The translations under genes were made by a program, and so were the position numbers. A stretch of DNA of 64,000 bases from assembly GCF_002295105.1 (NCBI RefSeq), contig NZ_NSGH01000009.1, positions 1 to 64,000 on the forward strand. The letters run 5' to 3'. Positions 19,451 to 27,827 of this stretch are shown piece after piece. Under the pieces are notes generated by a model. That model was not told the origin of the DNA. It saw nothing but the letters and a program-made list of their open reading frames with translations, and ran no database searches. The DNA is from Salimicrobium humidisoli. Its GTDB lineage: Bacteria > Bacillota > Bacilli > Bacillales > Halobacillaceae. Each line of letters starts with the position of its first letter. Positions within the stretch are counted from its first letter, which is position 1.

Positions 19451-21300
19451 TTATTTCCCCTCCGCTTCTGGCGCATGAGCGGGAGCGTGAAGAATACGGT
19501 CGTCCCTTTACCTTCCTGGCTTTCCGCCCATATTTCCCCGTGGTGCGCTTCGATTATTTCCCGGGCAATAGCGAGACCGAGGCCGGTGCCGCCGATTTCC
19601 CGCGATCTTGCTTTGTCGACACGGTAAAACCGGTCGAATATTTTCTCCACCGTATGGGCCGGCATTCCGAGCCCTTCGTCTTTAATGCTTACCTGCAGTT
19701 TCTGACGTACCCGCTTCACGGCGAAGTGGATCGTACCGCCTTCCGGGGAGTACTTCGTGGCGTTGGAGATGACGTTATCAAGCACCTGCGTCACTTTATC
19801 CTTATCCAGCCACACGTACACGTTGTCAGACGGCAGCTGTTTTGAAAACTGGATATCTTCCCTCTTGTTCATCTCGAAACGTTCGATAATCTGTTCGAGG
19901 AAAGATACGAACTCCACTTTTTCCTTATAGAAATTCGATTCCTTATGGTCCATTTTCGTCAGCTGCAGCAGATCGTTCACGAGCCGGATCATCCGGTCGG
20001 TTTCGTTCTGCGTCACGTCGAGGAATCTCGGAGCAATCTCCTCATCTCGCCAGGCACCGTCATTGAGTGCTTCCAGATAGCTGCGCATCGTAGTGAGCGG
20101 CGTACGCAGTTCGTGGGAGACGTTGGAGACGAATTCCCTCCGCTCCTGGTCGGCACGCTGCTGTTCGGTCACGTCACTGATAACGGTGATGAACCCGTTC
20201 ATTTCGTAATGTTCGTCCTGGACGACGGAGAAGTTGGCTTTCAACAGCAGATGCTGATCATTGGTGCTCATATCGACGATTACGGAATCGAGGTCTTCCA
20301 TCTCCTTCGCACTCGACACCTGATCCTCGAGACCGAGGACGTCGATGAGCGGTTTCCCCTGCACCTGCTCAAAGCGCTGGCCGATCAGGTGCGAAGCGGG
20401 AGCGTTCATCAGTGTGATGATACCTAAACGGTCCGTGGCGATCACCCCGTCCGACATGTGGGAGAGAACGGAACTGAGCTTTCGCCGTTCGCCCTCCGTC
20501 GTCGCCTGGGAGATCTTCAGTTTATCGTTCAGGTCGTTGAACGTGTGGCCGAGCTGGCCGATTTCATCATTTCCGTGGACGTTCACTTTCTGGGAAAAGT
20601 CCCCGGTCGCCATAATCTGCGCCTGTCTCCGCATCTCGATGAGCGGCTTCGTAATCGTACCGGCTACGATTATTCCGAGTATCGCCGTAACGATAATGGA
20701 AATGACCGTTCCGTTCGCGAAAATCGTATTGATATCCTGAAGCTCTTCATACACCGGACTCATGTCCGCTTCAAAATAAATGGCAGCCACCGTCTCGTCC
20801 ACGTCATTCGTGATGGTCCGCGTTCCGACCCACAGCCTCTGCCCCGTCTCGGAATCCACCCGCGTCTCCGGGCTTGACTGCTCCTGAAGCAGAAATGCAG
20901 AAAGAACGTCCGGATTTGTAGTCTTTTTCCCGACGTTCGCCTGAGGGGTCGCGTCTCCGCTTGCATAGGCGGCGATAACGACGTTCGATCCTTCCTCTAT
21001 TACCTGGAGCTGTCTGATTTCATTCCGCACGTACCCTTCGTTGAACGAGTTCAGAATGCTCTGGACGTCACTTTCAAGAGACGGGTCCTCTTCCGTCCTG
21101 TCCTCTTCGAAGGCCTGCTGAATGTTGAACGCCAGAGCGTCCAGCCGGCTTTCCACAGACTCCGTGAAGTTGTTCTCCAGCTGTGCTTCCAGCCGATCGA
21201 CGAAATAGGCACCGATCACCTGAAGACCGAGCAGAATAAGCAGGATGTATACAATAATCAGCTTCAGCCGGACCGACTGAAAAAAACCAACCTTACTCAT
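19447..21300 (-). CDS. walK: Cell-wall sensor histidine kinase WalK
   Basis: 617 residues: first membrane segment near 12-32, an external sensor domain (Cache/PAS-like), second membrane segment near 185-205, HAMP (ITKPLIEMRRQAQIMATGDF), a cytoplasmic PAS around ATDRLGIITLMNAPASHLIG, the phospho-acceptor box EFVSNVSHELRTPLTTMRSY, and an HATPase domain with GTGLGLAIAREIIEAHHG. It phosphorylates WalR and is essential in most low-GC Gram-positives. It follows walR after six bases. Confidence 0.97.
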   Translation of the reverse strand: MSKVGFFQSVRLKLIIVYILLILLGLQVIGAYFVDRLEAQLENNFTESVESRLDALAFNIQQAFEEDRTEEDPSLESDVQSILNSFNEGYVRNEIRQLQVIEEGSNVVIAAYASGDATPQANVGKKTTNPDVLSAFLLQEQSSPETRVDSETGQRLWVGTRTITNDVDETVAAIYFEADMSPVYEELQDINTIFANGTVISIIVTAILGIIVAGTITKPLIEMRRQAQIMATGDFSQKVNVHGNDEIGQLGHTFNDLNDKLKISQATTEGERRKLSSVLSHMSDGVIATDRLGIITLMNAPASHLIGQRFEQVQGKPLIDVLGLEDQVSSAKEMEDLDSVIVDMSTNDQHLLLKANFSVVQDEHYEMNGFITVISDVTEQQRADQERREFVSNVSHELRTPLTTMRSYLEALNDGAWRDEEIAPRFLDVTQNETDRMIRLVNDLLQLTKMDHKESNFYKEKVEFVSFLEQIIERFEMNKREDIQFSKQLPSDNVYVWLDKDKVTQVLDNVISNATKYSPEGGTIHFAVKRVRQKLQVSIKDEGLGMPAHTVEKIFDRFYRVDKARSREIGGTGLGLAIAREIIEAHHGEIWAESQEGKGTTVFFTLPLMRQKRRGNK

Positions 21301-21306
21301 ACACGC

Positions 21307-22011
21307 CTACTCCTGTTCGGGATTTCTTAAATAATAACCGACACCGCGTCTGGTAACAATCCAGGCCGGAGTGCTCGGATTCTCCTCGATTTTTTCACGA
21401 AGGCGTCTGACAGTTACGTCGACTGTCCGGACGTCCCCGTAATAGTCATAACCCCACACCGTCTCCAGCAGATGTTCCCTGGTCATCACCTGTCCCGTAT
21501 GGCGGGCCAGGTAATAAAGAAGTTCGAACTCACGGTGAGTCAGCTCGATATAGTTCCCGTCCCTTTTGACCGTGTAGGCATCCGGCTGGATACTGAGACG
21601 GCCGATTTCGATTTCCTTCGTACGCTGCACCCCTTCTTCCGGGTCCTGCTGCTGGCGGCGAAGGTTCGCTTTTACGCGTGCGATGAGCTCGCGGTTGCTG
21701 AACGGTTTCGTAACGTAATCATCCGCCCCCATTTCAAGGCCGAGCACTTTGTCGATTTCGGCATCTTTCGCCGTAAGCATAATGATCGGCATGGCGTGCG
21801 TCTTCCGGATTTCCCGGCACACTTCGTTCCCGTCTTTTTCCGGAAGCATAATGTCCAGAAGAACAAGATCGGGATCTTCCTCTTTGGCACTCGCGATCGC
21901 CTCGTCCCCGTCGTGGGCACAAACGACCTGATAGCCTTCTTTCTCCAGGTTGAATTTCAGTATATCCGCAATCGGTTTTTCATCATCTACTACTAATATT
22001 TTGTGAGCCAT
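21307..22011 (-). CDS. walR: Response regulator WalR
   Basis: 234 residues, OmpR/PhoB type. The receiver shows [10 protein letters not shown], the phospho-Asp in [13 protein letters not shown] and the switch Lys in [14 protein letters not shown]; the C-terminal winged helix contains [19 protein letters not shown] and ends [14 protein letters not shown]. First gene of walR-walK-yycH-yycI-walJ. A plausible minus-strand promoter AGGACA-17-TAGAAT lies near 22060-22090. It controls autolysins and wall remodelling. Confidence 0.97.
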   Translation of the reverse strand: MAHKILVVDDEKPIADILKFNLEKEGYQVVCAHDGDEAIASAKEEDPDLVLLDIMLPEKDGNEVCREIRKTHAMPIIMLTAKDAEIDKVLGLEMGADDYVTKPFSNRELIARVKANLRRQQQDPEEGVQRTKEIEIGRLSIQPDAYTVKRDGNYIELTHREFELLYYLARHTGQVMTREHLLETVWGYDYYGDVRTVDVTVRRLREKIEENPSTPAWIVTRRGVGYYLRNPEQE

Positions 22012-22255
22012 GTACGTTCACTTCCCTTTCTTCTGAACTTTCGTGCTCCTTATCTATTCTAACTCATTTTTTTTATCTTGTCCTTTTTTGATGAAAGAAA
22101 AAGGAGCCGGTACTTGTGAAAAAGATGGTCGTTGACGGCGTTTGTGCCGCTCGGGACGTCGCAGTCTTCACGAAGGGCACGATAATGGAGGAATCGTTAC
22201 CTTCGGAGAAGAATTGTCCCTCTGAAGGGCACGATTCCTGCTCCTGCCTGAATTT

Positions 22256-22294
22256 TTTTATAAAAAAAGTACCCTGATCAATATCAGAGTACTT
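22256..22294 (-). terminator. tRNA-Phe terminator
   Basis: On the minus strand AAGTACTCTGAT-ATTG-ATCAGGGTACTT is followed by TTTTTTATA, 10 bp after the tRNA 3' end. The rest of 22095-22255 holds only a short repeated AAGGGCACGAT and no gene. Confidence 0.75.
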
Positions 22295-22303
22295 CATCTG
22301 GAG

Positions 22304-22377
<74 letters not shown>

Positions 22378-22414
22378 CAGCGTATAAAGACGCTAACCTC
22401 ACGTTAGTTCCCCG

Positions 22415-22443
22415 ATTATATCACGTTTACTTTCATCGTACAA
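22415..22443 (-). promoter_or_regulatory. Element-borne promoter now reading tRNA-Phe
   Basis: On the minus strand -35 TTGTAC (22443-22438), 17-bp spacer, -10 TATAAT (22420-22415). The -10 ends 39 nt before the tRNA 5' end, the same distance as in the original chromosomal promoter at 36344-36372. Confidence 0.8.
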
Positions 22444-22529
22444 CGGACGGAGGGGAAATTTTGCAGTGAACGGGGGGAACGTAAGGAAAAACGAATCTAA
22501 TTCGCTTGTATGGCGTTTCTCTGCGTTCA

Positions 22530-22630
22530 CTCTTCCGGTAGGTCGTCGTAAAAGCCGCCTTTTATTAAGCGGTCGTGGCGGAGTCATCTTCGCAGGGGGT
22601 CGTAGAATGCGTGTAGGTGGTCGTAGCTTG
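22530..22630. repeat. Short ACGACC repeats near the left end
   Basis: On the minus strand CTACGACC, CTACGACC, CACGACC and ACGACGACC occur within about 100 bp, 150-250 bp from the attachment repeat. They could be arm-type binding sites for integrase or an excision factor (inference). No gene is evident in 22378-22711. Confidence 0.35.
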
Positions 22631-22711
22631 CACGGGGGCGATTGCGGTGTAATCTCGCGTAGTACGTACATATGCTTCGGCAGTACGCGGAAATTCCCTT
22701 TAATTTTCGCA

Positions 22712-22744
22712 TAAAAAAACGCCTCTCCCGAAGGAAAGACGTTT
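22712..22744 (-). terminator. End terminator of the element's long minus-strand operon
   Basis: On the minus strand ACGTCTTTCC-TTC-GGGAGAGGCGT is followed by TTTTTT, 12 bp after the last small gene. It separates element transcription from the tRNA promoter. Confidence 0.75.
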
Positions 22745-22756
22745 CGCTAAATTTAA

Positions 22757-22924
22757 TTATTCGCTGTCCTCTCCGTGATACGTCGCGAACGTTACGGAGA
22801 GAGTGCCGTTCCGTAACGCCCTCACGTCTAATATACGCCCGCCGTCGGCTTTAACCGCCTGTTCTAACTGCTCGTACTCTTCCTGTGTCTGCATGTTGCG
22901 CCACTCACGTTTTTCTACCTTCAT
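22757..22924 (-). CDS. Small element protein of unknown function (55 aa)
   Basis: ATG at 22924, stop at 22757. The product begins MKVEKREWRNMQTQEEYEQL and ends in GEDSE; it is charged with a helical first half and a short beta-rich second half. The start follows GAGGAAGGGG by about nine bases. It is the last gene before the operon terminator. I do not recognise the family; operon position and codon pattern support it being real. Confidence 0.6.
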   Translation of the reverse strand: MKVEKREWRNMQTQEEYEQLEQAVKADGGRILDVRALRNGTLSVTFATYHGEDSE

Positions 22925-23029
22925 CTAATCGCGCCCCTTCCTCGCTAACTCTCGGATAGCTTCGTTTTATTTCGGCCTAATCTAACGATAGTTAAAAATA
23001 GCCGCCTTCTCCGGCTTAATCGCCATCAT
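22925..23029 (-). pseudogene. 34-codon frame interrupted by two stop codons
   Basis: Reading MMAIKPEKAAIFNYR, TAG, IRPK, TAA, NEAIRELARKGRD, TAG. The final TAG is followed immediately by the ATG of the next gene, the tight packing expected of a real gene. Both internal stops could derive from glutamine codons by C-to-T changes. Probably a decayed small gene. Confidence 0.35.
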
Positions 23030-23057
23030 CGAAGGGGCTTCGCTTGCTTCCGCCTGT

Positions 23058-23378
23058 TTAGGCAAAGGTTACGCTGTTTATCTCGGCTGTCGTCGTAAAT
23101 CTATCGTTTATCCGCGTCTGATCCGCCGCCGTTACCGTCGTGCCGGTAATATTCAGCGTTAAATCGTGTGGCCCGTCCTGGTCGGCTTTCTCCAATTGAA
23201 CGACATAATCTAACGCCTGTTCAATCGCTATTACGTCCACACCTGTTTTAATGCGGCTGTACTCGCGTTCCTTACCGTTGCTGTACGTGAAGGTTGCGCT
23301 TATTGACCGGAAAGGCGTCGTTTTGCCTAGTCGGTCGAGTTGGCCGTCTTTCAGTTCGATGTCTGCCGTGATATTCAT
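23058..23378 (-). CDS. Unknown element protein (106 aa)
   Basis: The start at 23378 is chosen because AAGGGGTGAGC precedes it; an upstream in-frame start lacks a site. The product, beginning MNITADIELKDGQLDRLGK, is rich in Thr, Asp and alternating hydrophobics, which suggests a beta-sheet domain. It shares length (106 aa), the pattern F-R-S/T-I-x-A-T and the ending I-x-S-V-x-F with the product at 23468-23788, so the two may be diverged duplicates. Family not recognised. Confidence 0.65.
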   Translation of the reverse strand: MNITADIELKDGQLDRLGKTTPFRSISATFTYSNGKEREYSRIKTGVDVIAIEQALDYVVQLEKADQDGPHDLTLNITGTTVTAADQTRINDRFTTTAEINSVTFA

Positions 23379-23467
23379 ATGAAGCTCACCCCTTCCGTGA
23401 TTTATTCGCCCCGTGCTTCGCACCCCTCCGGCTTGGCGCCCTCATCGAGGCGCTTACTTCGCTTTTC

Positions 23468-23788
23468 CTACGTGAATTGAACGCTCTCGATCATCGGCTC
23501 CGTTGTTAGCCGCGTTTTCAATTGCGCTTCCTGCTCGTCCGTCATGCGTAGCTTCACCGGTAGCTTAACGGTTAGTTGAAACGGCTCTTCTCCGGCATGA
23601 ATCGCGCCCATAACGATCACTTCCGTTGCCTCTTCAACGATAGCCGCGGGATTTCTGCCGTTCATGTGCTGCAACAACCGGTTGCCGTTATGCGTGGCGC
23701 CGATGGTACGGAAAGGCTTGCGTAACGAGTGGCCTTCCGATTCAGAGTAGGTTAGCGTTAGCTGCTTCTTCTTACTTTGTCGGGTCAA
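23468..23788 (-). CDS. Unknown element protein (106 aa), possible paralogue of its neighbour
   Basis: A beta-rich protein of 106 residues with a basic N-terminus (TRQSKKKQL), the core PFRTIGATHNGN and the ending MIESVQFT. Its start overlaps the end of the coiled-coil gene upstream by 17 bp, so translation is coupled. It resembles the following gene product in length and ends. No family assignment. Confidence 0.65.
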   Translation of the reverse strand: MTRQSKKKQLTLTYSESEGHSLRKPFRTIGATHNGNRLLQHMNGRNPAAIVEEATEVIVMGAIHAGEEPFQLTVKLPVKLRMTDEQEAQLKTRLTTEPMIESVQFT

Positions 23789-24443
23789 TGTAGCTCATCC
23801 CTTCGTAGTTGCTCGCCTGTTTCTTTCCGTTAAAGGTCGGGTGCGTCGCTTTCAACGTTGTATAGCCGCGGAAGGGGTCGCCAGTTTCTACGCTTGCACT
23901 TTGCGCCAGTTCGTCGAATGCCTCCCGTTCCTCCGTTTTGACGTCGCTTAACGTATGATGTACTACCCTCGCCTTGTTTACGGCTTCCTTATCGCCACTA
24001 ATTGCCTGCACAAGCGCCGGGAATCTCTGTTTCACCGCCAGCAACTCGCCGCGCTCAAGTTCGGCCAGTTTATCGGACAGCTCGCGTTGTGCGACGCCCT
24101 TCTCTCTCGTAGACGTGGCAAGGGTTAGTTGCGTCTGAAACTCGCCTAGTAGCTCCTCGGCTTTTTGCGTTTCCGAAGAGGTCGGCTTGTACTGCGCCTT
24201 GCCTGCTGTTTCCTTCGCTTCAACAAGAATAGCGTCTTTTTCCCGTTCGTGCTGCGCGCGGAGGTGCGTTACCTCTTCGTCTAGATCGGCTTTCAAGTCG
24301 TCAAGAGTCGCTTGCTTGAATCGTGCGTCTTTGTAGCGTGGGTCAAGGCTGTTTTCCACCGCTTGGACTTCCTTCTTGTACTTATTCGTTGCCGCCTTTA
24401 CGCTGTTTTCCGTGTTTTGTTTTAGCTGTTCAATTTGGTTCAT
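23772..24443 (-). CDS. Long helical (coiled-coil) element protein
   Basis: The 223-residue protein is dominated by charged heptad-like helices from about 1 to 160 (for example LDDLKADLDEEVTHLRAQHE), then a less helical tail ending YEGMSYIDPTK. No enzyme motif. It starts two bases after the scaffold-like gene ends. A structural role, perhaps with the neighbouring scaffold-like proteins, is possible but only inferred from position and shape. Confidence 0.65.
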   Translation of the reverse strand: MNQIEQLKQNTENSVKAATNKYKKEVQAVENSLDPRYKDARFKQATLDDLKADLDEEVTHLRAQHEREKDAILVEAKETAGKAQYKPTSSETQKAEELLGEFQTQLTLATSTREKGVAQRELSDKLAELERGELLAVKQRFPALVQAISGDKEAVNKARVVHHTLSDVKTEEREAFDELAQSASVETGDPFRGYTTLKATHPTFNGKKQASNYEGMSYIDPTK

Positions 24444-24445
24444 AA

Positions 24446-24865
24446 TTATTCGTCCCCTTTTCGGAATGGATTTTTAAATTTCGTCTTTGCCTGCGTGCCG
24501 TAGCCGTTCGGGTCGCCGTAGCTTTTCTTCTGCTTGGCGCGCTCGCCTTCTTCGATGTCCTCGGCTAATTCTTTCGCGGCTTTCTCTACCTCCGCCGGAT
24601 CGTCCGTTTCAATGTACTTTACGTACCTGCCAGCTTTTTCTAACGGTATATTCTCGTCAGTTAATGCTTTCTTTTTTAGCGCGTCAAGGTAAAGTTTTCG
24701 GTAGTCCGTTCCTTCCGGCTCTGTTTGCGCCTGCTGCTCGGCTTCCTGCGCCTGCTCCATCTCTTGCAAGCGTTGTTCGATGATTTCTTCGGCTTCCGCC
24801 TGTGTGAATCGCTTTTCCGAAAAATACTGTAAGTTCAGCCGTAGCTTTTTAATCTTTTCCGCCAT
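24446..24865 (-). CDS. Scaffold-like phage protein (139 aa)
   Basis: The N-terminus LRLNLQYFSEKRFTQAEAEE followed by IIEQRL matches the well-known start of Firmicute phage scaffold/minor structural proteins (LNLQFFAE...FTQ-E-V...RL). A Glu/Gln-rich helix follows, then LTDENIPLEKAGRYVKYIET, and a tail with GYGTQAKTKFKNPFRKG, also scaffold-like. It is shorter than typical scaffolds (180-250 aa), and no capsid, portal or terminase gene accompanies it. Satellite islands such as SaPIs use scaffold homologues to resize helper capsids; a similar role is an inference. Confidence 0.55.
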   Translation of the reverse strand: MAEKIKKLRLNLQYFSEKRFTQAEAEEIIEQRLQEMEQAQEAEQQAQTEPEGTDYRKLYLDALKKKALTDENIPLEKAGRYVKYIETDDPAEVEKAAKELAEDIEEGERAKQKKSYGDPNGYGTQAKTKFKNPFRKGDE

Positions 24866-25043
24866 TGCGCTTTGCCTCCTCTATTTCGCTTTCTAGTCGG
24901 TCAACTTCCGCCTTTACTTCCTCGTAAAGTGCCTTGTAATCCGGCGTAGGGCGTTCTACCGGGCGTTGTCTACCTCTGAATCGCGCCAACCGGCCTCTTA
25001 GTATTCGGTCTACGTCGGTTTGTGTGAACCGCTTTTCGTCCAT
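24849..25043 (-). CDS. Second, smaller scaffold-like protein (64 aa)
   Basis: Starts at 25043 (MDEKRFTQTDVDRILRGRLA), with AAAGGACGG before the ATG. It repeats the EKRFTQ-x-x-V/A-x-x-I-x-x-RL signature of the next gene but lacks the LNLQ-FF lead-in, and ends in a charged helix (DYKALYEEVKAEVDRLESEI). It overlaps the next gene by 17 bp. It may have arisen by duplication of the scaffold N-terminal region. Confidence 0.55.
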   Translation of the reverse strand: MDEKRFTQTDVDRILRGRLARFRGRQRPVERPTPDYKALYEEVKAEVDRLESEIEEAKRNGGKD

Positions 25044-25062
25044 ACTTATCCGTCCTTTCCGT

Positions 25063-25260
25063 TTAGTTGTGGTCTGAACGTAGTCTCCGCGCACTTTCCG
25101 GGCTTCCCTTGCGCTTGCCCTTCGGCGCTTCCTCTGCGTCCGTGCCGTCGTGCAGATCGTTTAATAGCTTGTCCGCCCATGTCGTGCCGTCTGTCGGCTT
25201 CTTGCGGTTTCTGGCGTCCTTCATACTGCGGAAGGCTTCGTTTTTCTTTTTGCGTCCCAT
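25063..25260 (-). CDS. Small basic element protein (65 aa)
   Basis: Highly charged, starting MGRKKKNEAFRSMKDARNRK and ending RRLRSDHN, with TWADKLLNDLHDG in the middle. No recognisable domain. It shares one base with the stop of the preceding gene. The sequence suggests a nucleic-acid-binding or disordered accessory protein, which is speculation. Confidence 0.5.
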   Translation of the reverse strand: MGRKKKNEAFRSMKDARNRKKPTDGTTWADKLLNDLHDGTDAEEAPKGKRKGSPESARRLRSDHN

Positions 25261-25985
25261 CAGTCGCTCACCCCCGCGCCGGAAGGCAACGGCTCATTAA
25301 ACGTTGTTTCTATACTTCCTCTACGTTCGATTGCGTCCTCTGCCAGCGCCTTTACCTCTGCCATGCTGCGCTTTTGCTTGCCTTCATATTTAAAGGTCAT
25401 ACGGTCGGTAAAAAGACGTTGAGCAGGGGAAGGTAATTGCCTGGCGTACTTAATTATTCCGTGCTCTCCCTCGTTCAGTTGCGCCTCAATGTACCGCGCT
25501 ACCTCTCCGTAGGCTTTCCGGTCAGAAAGGTTTTCAGCTACGTAAAAGCTTCCGATTGCTAACGTTTTCCGGCGCTGATACTCAATTAAGCCTATCGCCG
25601 TTTCTCCGGCGGCTTCCTCACGGTAAATAAACGCCTTAAAGTAGCGTCGTTTTTCTGGCATTTGAGCACCTCCGTATTCTTCGATAAATCGCTCGTAACT
25701 CGTCTTTATCTGTTCCTGTGGCGTGTCTATTTCTATACGTGGCTTAACGTTCAATCCTCTTCGCGCCAGTTCCTCGACGATTTGCCGGGGCTGGCGTGAC
25801 TTCCCGCGTCCGATTACCTCGCCTTCCGTCGTTTTCAGCTTATAGCCCTTCGTGTTAATGCGGAGGGTAGGAGGCTTGTCCGTGGAAATAAGGCGTCGGG
25901 GCTTGCCGTTCTGTTTCCGGGTGAAAAGCTCGGCGCGGGCGTAACTGCCGGCGTAGTAGGTGCGGTGGGTTTCGATACATTTCAT
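25260..25985 (-). CDS. Unknown element protein (241 aa)
   Basis: A mixed alpha/beta, basic protein. N-terminal strands include RTYYAGSYARAELFTRKQ and GKPRRLISTDK; later regions include RRYFKAFIYREEAAGETAIG and AKQL-type helices. No cysteine cluster or nucleotide motif is visible. The ATG follows AAGGAAGGCGG. It precedes the scaffold-like genes in the same operon. Family not recognised; one of the larger uncharacterised genes of the element. Confidence 0.65.
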   Translation of the reverse strand: MKCIETHRTYYAGSYARAELFTRKQNGKPRRLISTDKPPTLRINTKGYKLKTTEGEVIGRGKSRQPRQIVEELARRGLNVKPRIEIDTPQEQIKTSYERFIEEYGGAQMPEKRRYFKAFIYREEAAGETAIGLIEYQRRKTLAIGSFYVAENLSDRKAYGEVARYIEAQLNEGEHGIIKYARQLPSPAQRLFTDRMTFKYEGKQKRSMAEVKALAEDAIERRGSIETTFNEPLPSGAGVSD

Positions 25986-26124
25986 AAATACCGCCTTCCT
26001 TCCGTTAAGTGTGTTTAGACGTTAAAATCGGGGTGTCGGGGGTTTAGGTATTCAGCGTATTTCAGAATCGCGAGAAACCGCCTCTACGCCCTAAAATCAC
26101 GGTGAATACGCCGTCTAAACGTCC

Positions 26125-26493
26125 TTAATACCCCTTACTCTTCCGGTAGTATCGTTTGTTCTGTCGGCTTTTCTGCGCCTGCCTGCGTTGCTCGCCACAC
26201 TCGGCGCAATATACTTGCCGGTTGCTTGCCGGCGTGAATGGTGCTTCGCATTCCGCGCATACCTTTATACCTTCGCCCTGGTGTGCGCCTCGTCTGCGCC
26301 AATAGTCGTATTCTAGCGCCGGATCATTCGGAAGCACCGCGCGTTCAAAGTAGGGGCAGCGTGTAGGTTCGTCGCTGAACAACGGACATTCCCGCCCACT
26401 TTCGCCTAGTCCTGTTTGCAGGTGGCATTTGCCGTGCTGGTCGTAGTTGGCGCACCAGTCTTTCACCAATTTACGTTCCTTCTGTTCGCTCAA
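26125..26493 (-). CDS. Cysteine-rich protein with VLP-type motif and C-terminal zinc ribbon
   Basis: I choose the TTG at 26493 because GGAGGTGAG sits five bases upstream, giving 122 residues. The N-terminal half has C-x-N-Y...C...C...C-P-Y-F-E-R-A-V-L-P, the pattern of the cysteine-rich VLP domain found on Firmicute conjugative elements. The C-terminal half is a zinc ribbon, CAECEAPFTPASNRQVYCAEC, and a basic tail. The role is unknown; zinc binding and probable nucleic-acid contact follow from the pattern. Confidence 0.7.
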   Translation of the reverse strand: MSEQKERKLVKDWCANYDQHGKCHLQTGLGESGRECPLFSDEPTRCPYFERAVLPNDPALEYDYWRRRGAHQGEGIKVCAECEAPFTPASNRQVYCAECGEQRRQAQKSRQNKRYYRKSKGY

Positions 26494-26638
26494 AGTTCTC
26501 ACCTCCGCCCTGCTGCTCGAATAAAGCCGCAATTAACTTTCCGTTTTCCTTCCGGCATTCAACGCGTAGGTTCATGCCTTCTTCGTTTAACAGGCGCCGG
26601 ATCGTGCGTTGTGAGTCCGTGTATATGGCGTTGCTCAT
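26471..26638 (-). CDS. Small element protein (55 aa), translationally coupled
   Basis: ATG at 26638 overlaps the preceding stop (ATGA), and the 3' end overlaps the ribosome binding site and start of the next gene. The product begins MSNAIYTDSQRTIRRLLNEE and contains GMNLRVECRKENGKLIAALFEQ, a small alpha-beta-beta pattern. Not recognised. The two-sided overlaps support a real gene. Confidence 0.55.
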   Translation of the reverse strand: MSNAIYTDSQRTIRRLLNEEGMNLRVECRKENGKLIAALFEQQGGGENFERTEGT

Positions 26639-27210
26639 TCTGCGCTCACGGCTTCCGCCTGCGCTTCTGCCTGCTCTATCTGTGCCGCGTACTTCTCTTT
26701 GAAATACCGTCGCATATCCTCATAGAGTTCATCGAACGTTTCCTTGAAGCTCTGCGCCCTTCTCAACGCTAGTCTATTGATAATCTGAACCGTTCTCTCT
26801 TCCGGTAGTTCCTGCATAGAGTAAACGATAAAAGGCCGGTTGTTTTTCCTGCTATTACAAGAAGTGCAGGCCATCATTATATTCCCGAACGCGTTTCCTC
26901 CGTCGGCTGTGACGTGCTCTAGCGTCCTTTGCGCCTCTTCCGTGTGCTCTCCGCAATAACAGCATAATTAGTCTGAAATAACGAACGCCACGTCATAGAA
27001 AGATAGCGTTCCGGCGTGGTTCCTGTTCGCGTCCTTCGTTGCTAGGCGGGCTTTCCGGCGTAAAGTACCCGCGCGTTGCTGGTCGTAGGTGCGCTGGCAT
27101 TCCTTACATTTCCGCATATGGCCGTCCTTTTGCGTTTTGTCACCGTAGAAGTGCGTCAGAGGCTTTTCGACTGAACAACCGTTGCATTGTTTCGTCTGTG
27201 GCTTATGCAT
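26635..27210 (-). pseudogene. HNH endonuclease with an in-frame TAA
   Basis: From the ATG at 27210 the frame begins MHKPQTKQCNGCSVEKPLTH, a C-x2-C...C-x2-C zinc knuckle common in phage HNH proteins. It meets TAA at 26970-26968 and continues in the same frame with CCYCGEH...LEHVTADGGNAFGN and MMACTSCNSRKNNRPF, the HNH core (His, Asn, Cys ligands). Only one codon interrupts the ~190-codon gene. A restart at MMACTSC would lack half the zinc and catalytic residues, so it is probably inactive unless read through. Confidence 0.7.
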
Positions 27211-27355
27211 GACGCTTCGCCTCGCTTTCGTTTTCCTTCGCTTCAAGGCGTTCCGTCCGTGCGTCAATCCGTTCCGTGCGTGCGTCCATACGGTCTAGCT
27301 TCTCGTCCATCGCTTCCAGTCGTTTAATAATATGTTGATAAATTACTTGTTCCAT
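27203..27355 (-). CDS. Small coiled-coil protein (50 aa)
   Basis: ATG at 27355. The product is one helix with an internal repeat, RMDARTERIDARTERLEA, typical of short coiled-coil proteins in phage and plasmid operons. Its end overlaps the start of the HNH gene (ATGCATAA). Preceded by GAGGAGCGATGATGAATA. Function unknown; oligomerisation likely. Confidence 0.6.
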   Translation of the reverse strand: MEQVIYQHIIKRLEAMDEKLDRMDARTERIDARTERLEAKENESEAKRHA

Positions 27356-27384
27356 TATTCATCATCGCTCCTCATCTTCGTTTT

Positions 27385-27534
27385 TTATTCTTCGTCGTCG
27401 TCAATTCCGATTTCCTTCTCGATTTGTTTCAGCGCCCGGCTTATTTCCGTATTGCAACGGTGGCCAGAATCGTGCAGGTGCGCCAACGCCTTAAGGTACT
27501 CTGTTAGGTCGGTTAGGTTTCTATCGCTCGTCAT
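27385..27534 (-). CDS. Small helical element protein (49 aa)
   Basis: The start ATG at 27534 is preferred over the in-frame ATG nine bases upstream because the strong site AGGAGGTG directly abuts the upstream ATG. The product reads MTSDRNLTDLTEYLKALAHL, then a second helix and an acidic end (GIDDDEE). Not recognised. Confidence 0.55.
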   Translation of the reverse strand: MTSDRNLTDLTEYLKALAHLHDSGHRCNTEISRALKQIEKEIGIDDDEE

Positions 27535-27654
27535 CTTCGTCATCACCTCCTATGTAGGTTGGTTGTGCGCCCCTCCGGCGGTTTTCCTTGCCATCATCGG
27601 GTCGGCGTGTTATACTAATAATTGGGGTAGCTTGTGCGTTTTTAGATTTATGCA

Positions 27655-27783
27655 CTAAAAAAGAACAACCGCCCTCATTTCGCTCACCTGGGCGTATAGG
27701 CTTTCGAGTTCTTCATCGTCAATATCGTAAAAGCGCTCTAGCTCCGCGCCTGTGTATTCGTTTATAATCATAGCGTTATACAT
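27655..27783 (-). CDS. Small acidic element protein (42 aa)
   Basis: ATG at 27783 with GAGAGGAGGCAC upstream. The sequence begins MYNAMIINEYTGAELERFYD and is acidic (DIDDEELESLY) with a hydrophobic end (MRAVVLF). No family known to me. The strong ribosome binding site and operon position support it. Confidence 0.5.
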   Translation of the reverse strand: MYNAMIINEYTGAELERFYDIDDEELESLYAQVSEMRAVVLF

Positions 27784-27827
27784 TGAAGTGCCTCCTCTCA
27801 ATACCGGTTATTTGTCGCCAGTTTAAA

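Noticed and set aside
22399-22714. Frames on both strands in the left end of the element
   Set aside because: They overlap the tRNA promoter and short ACGACC repeats; composition is arginine/proline-biased and no start site is present.
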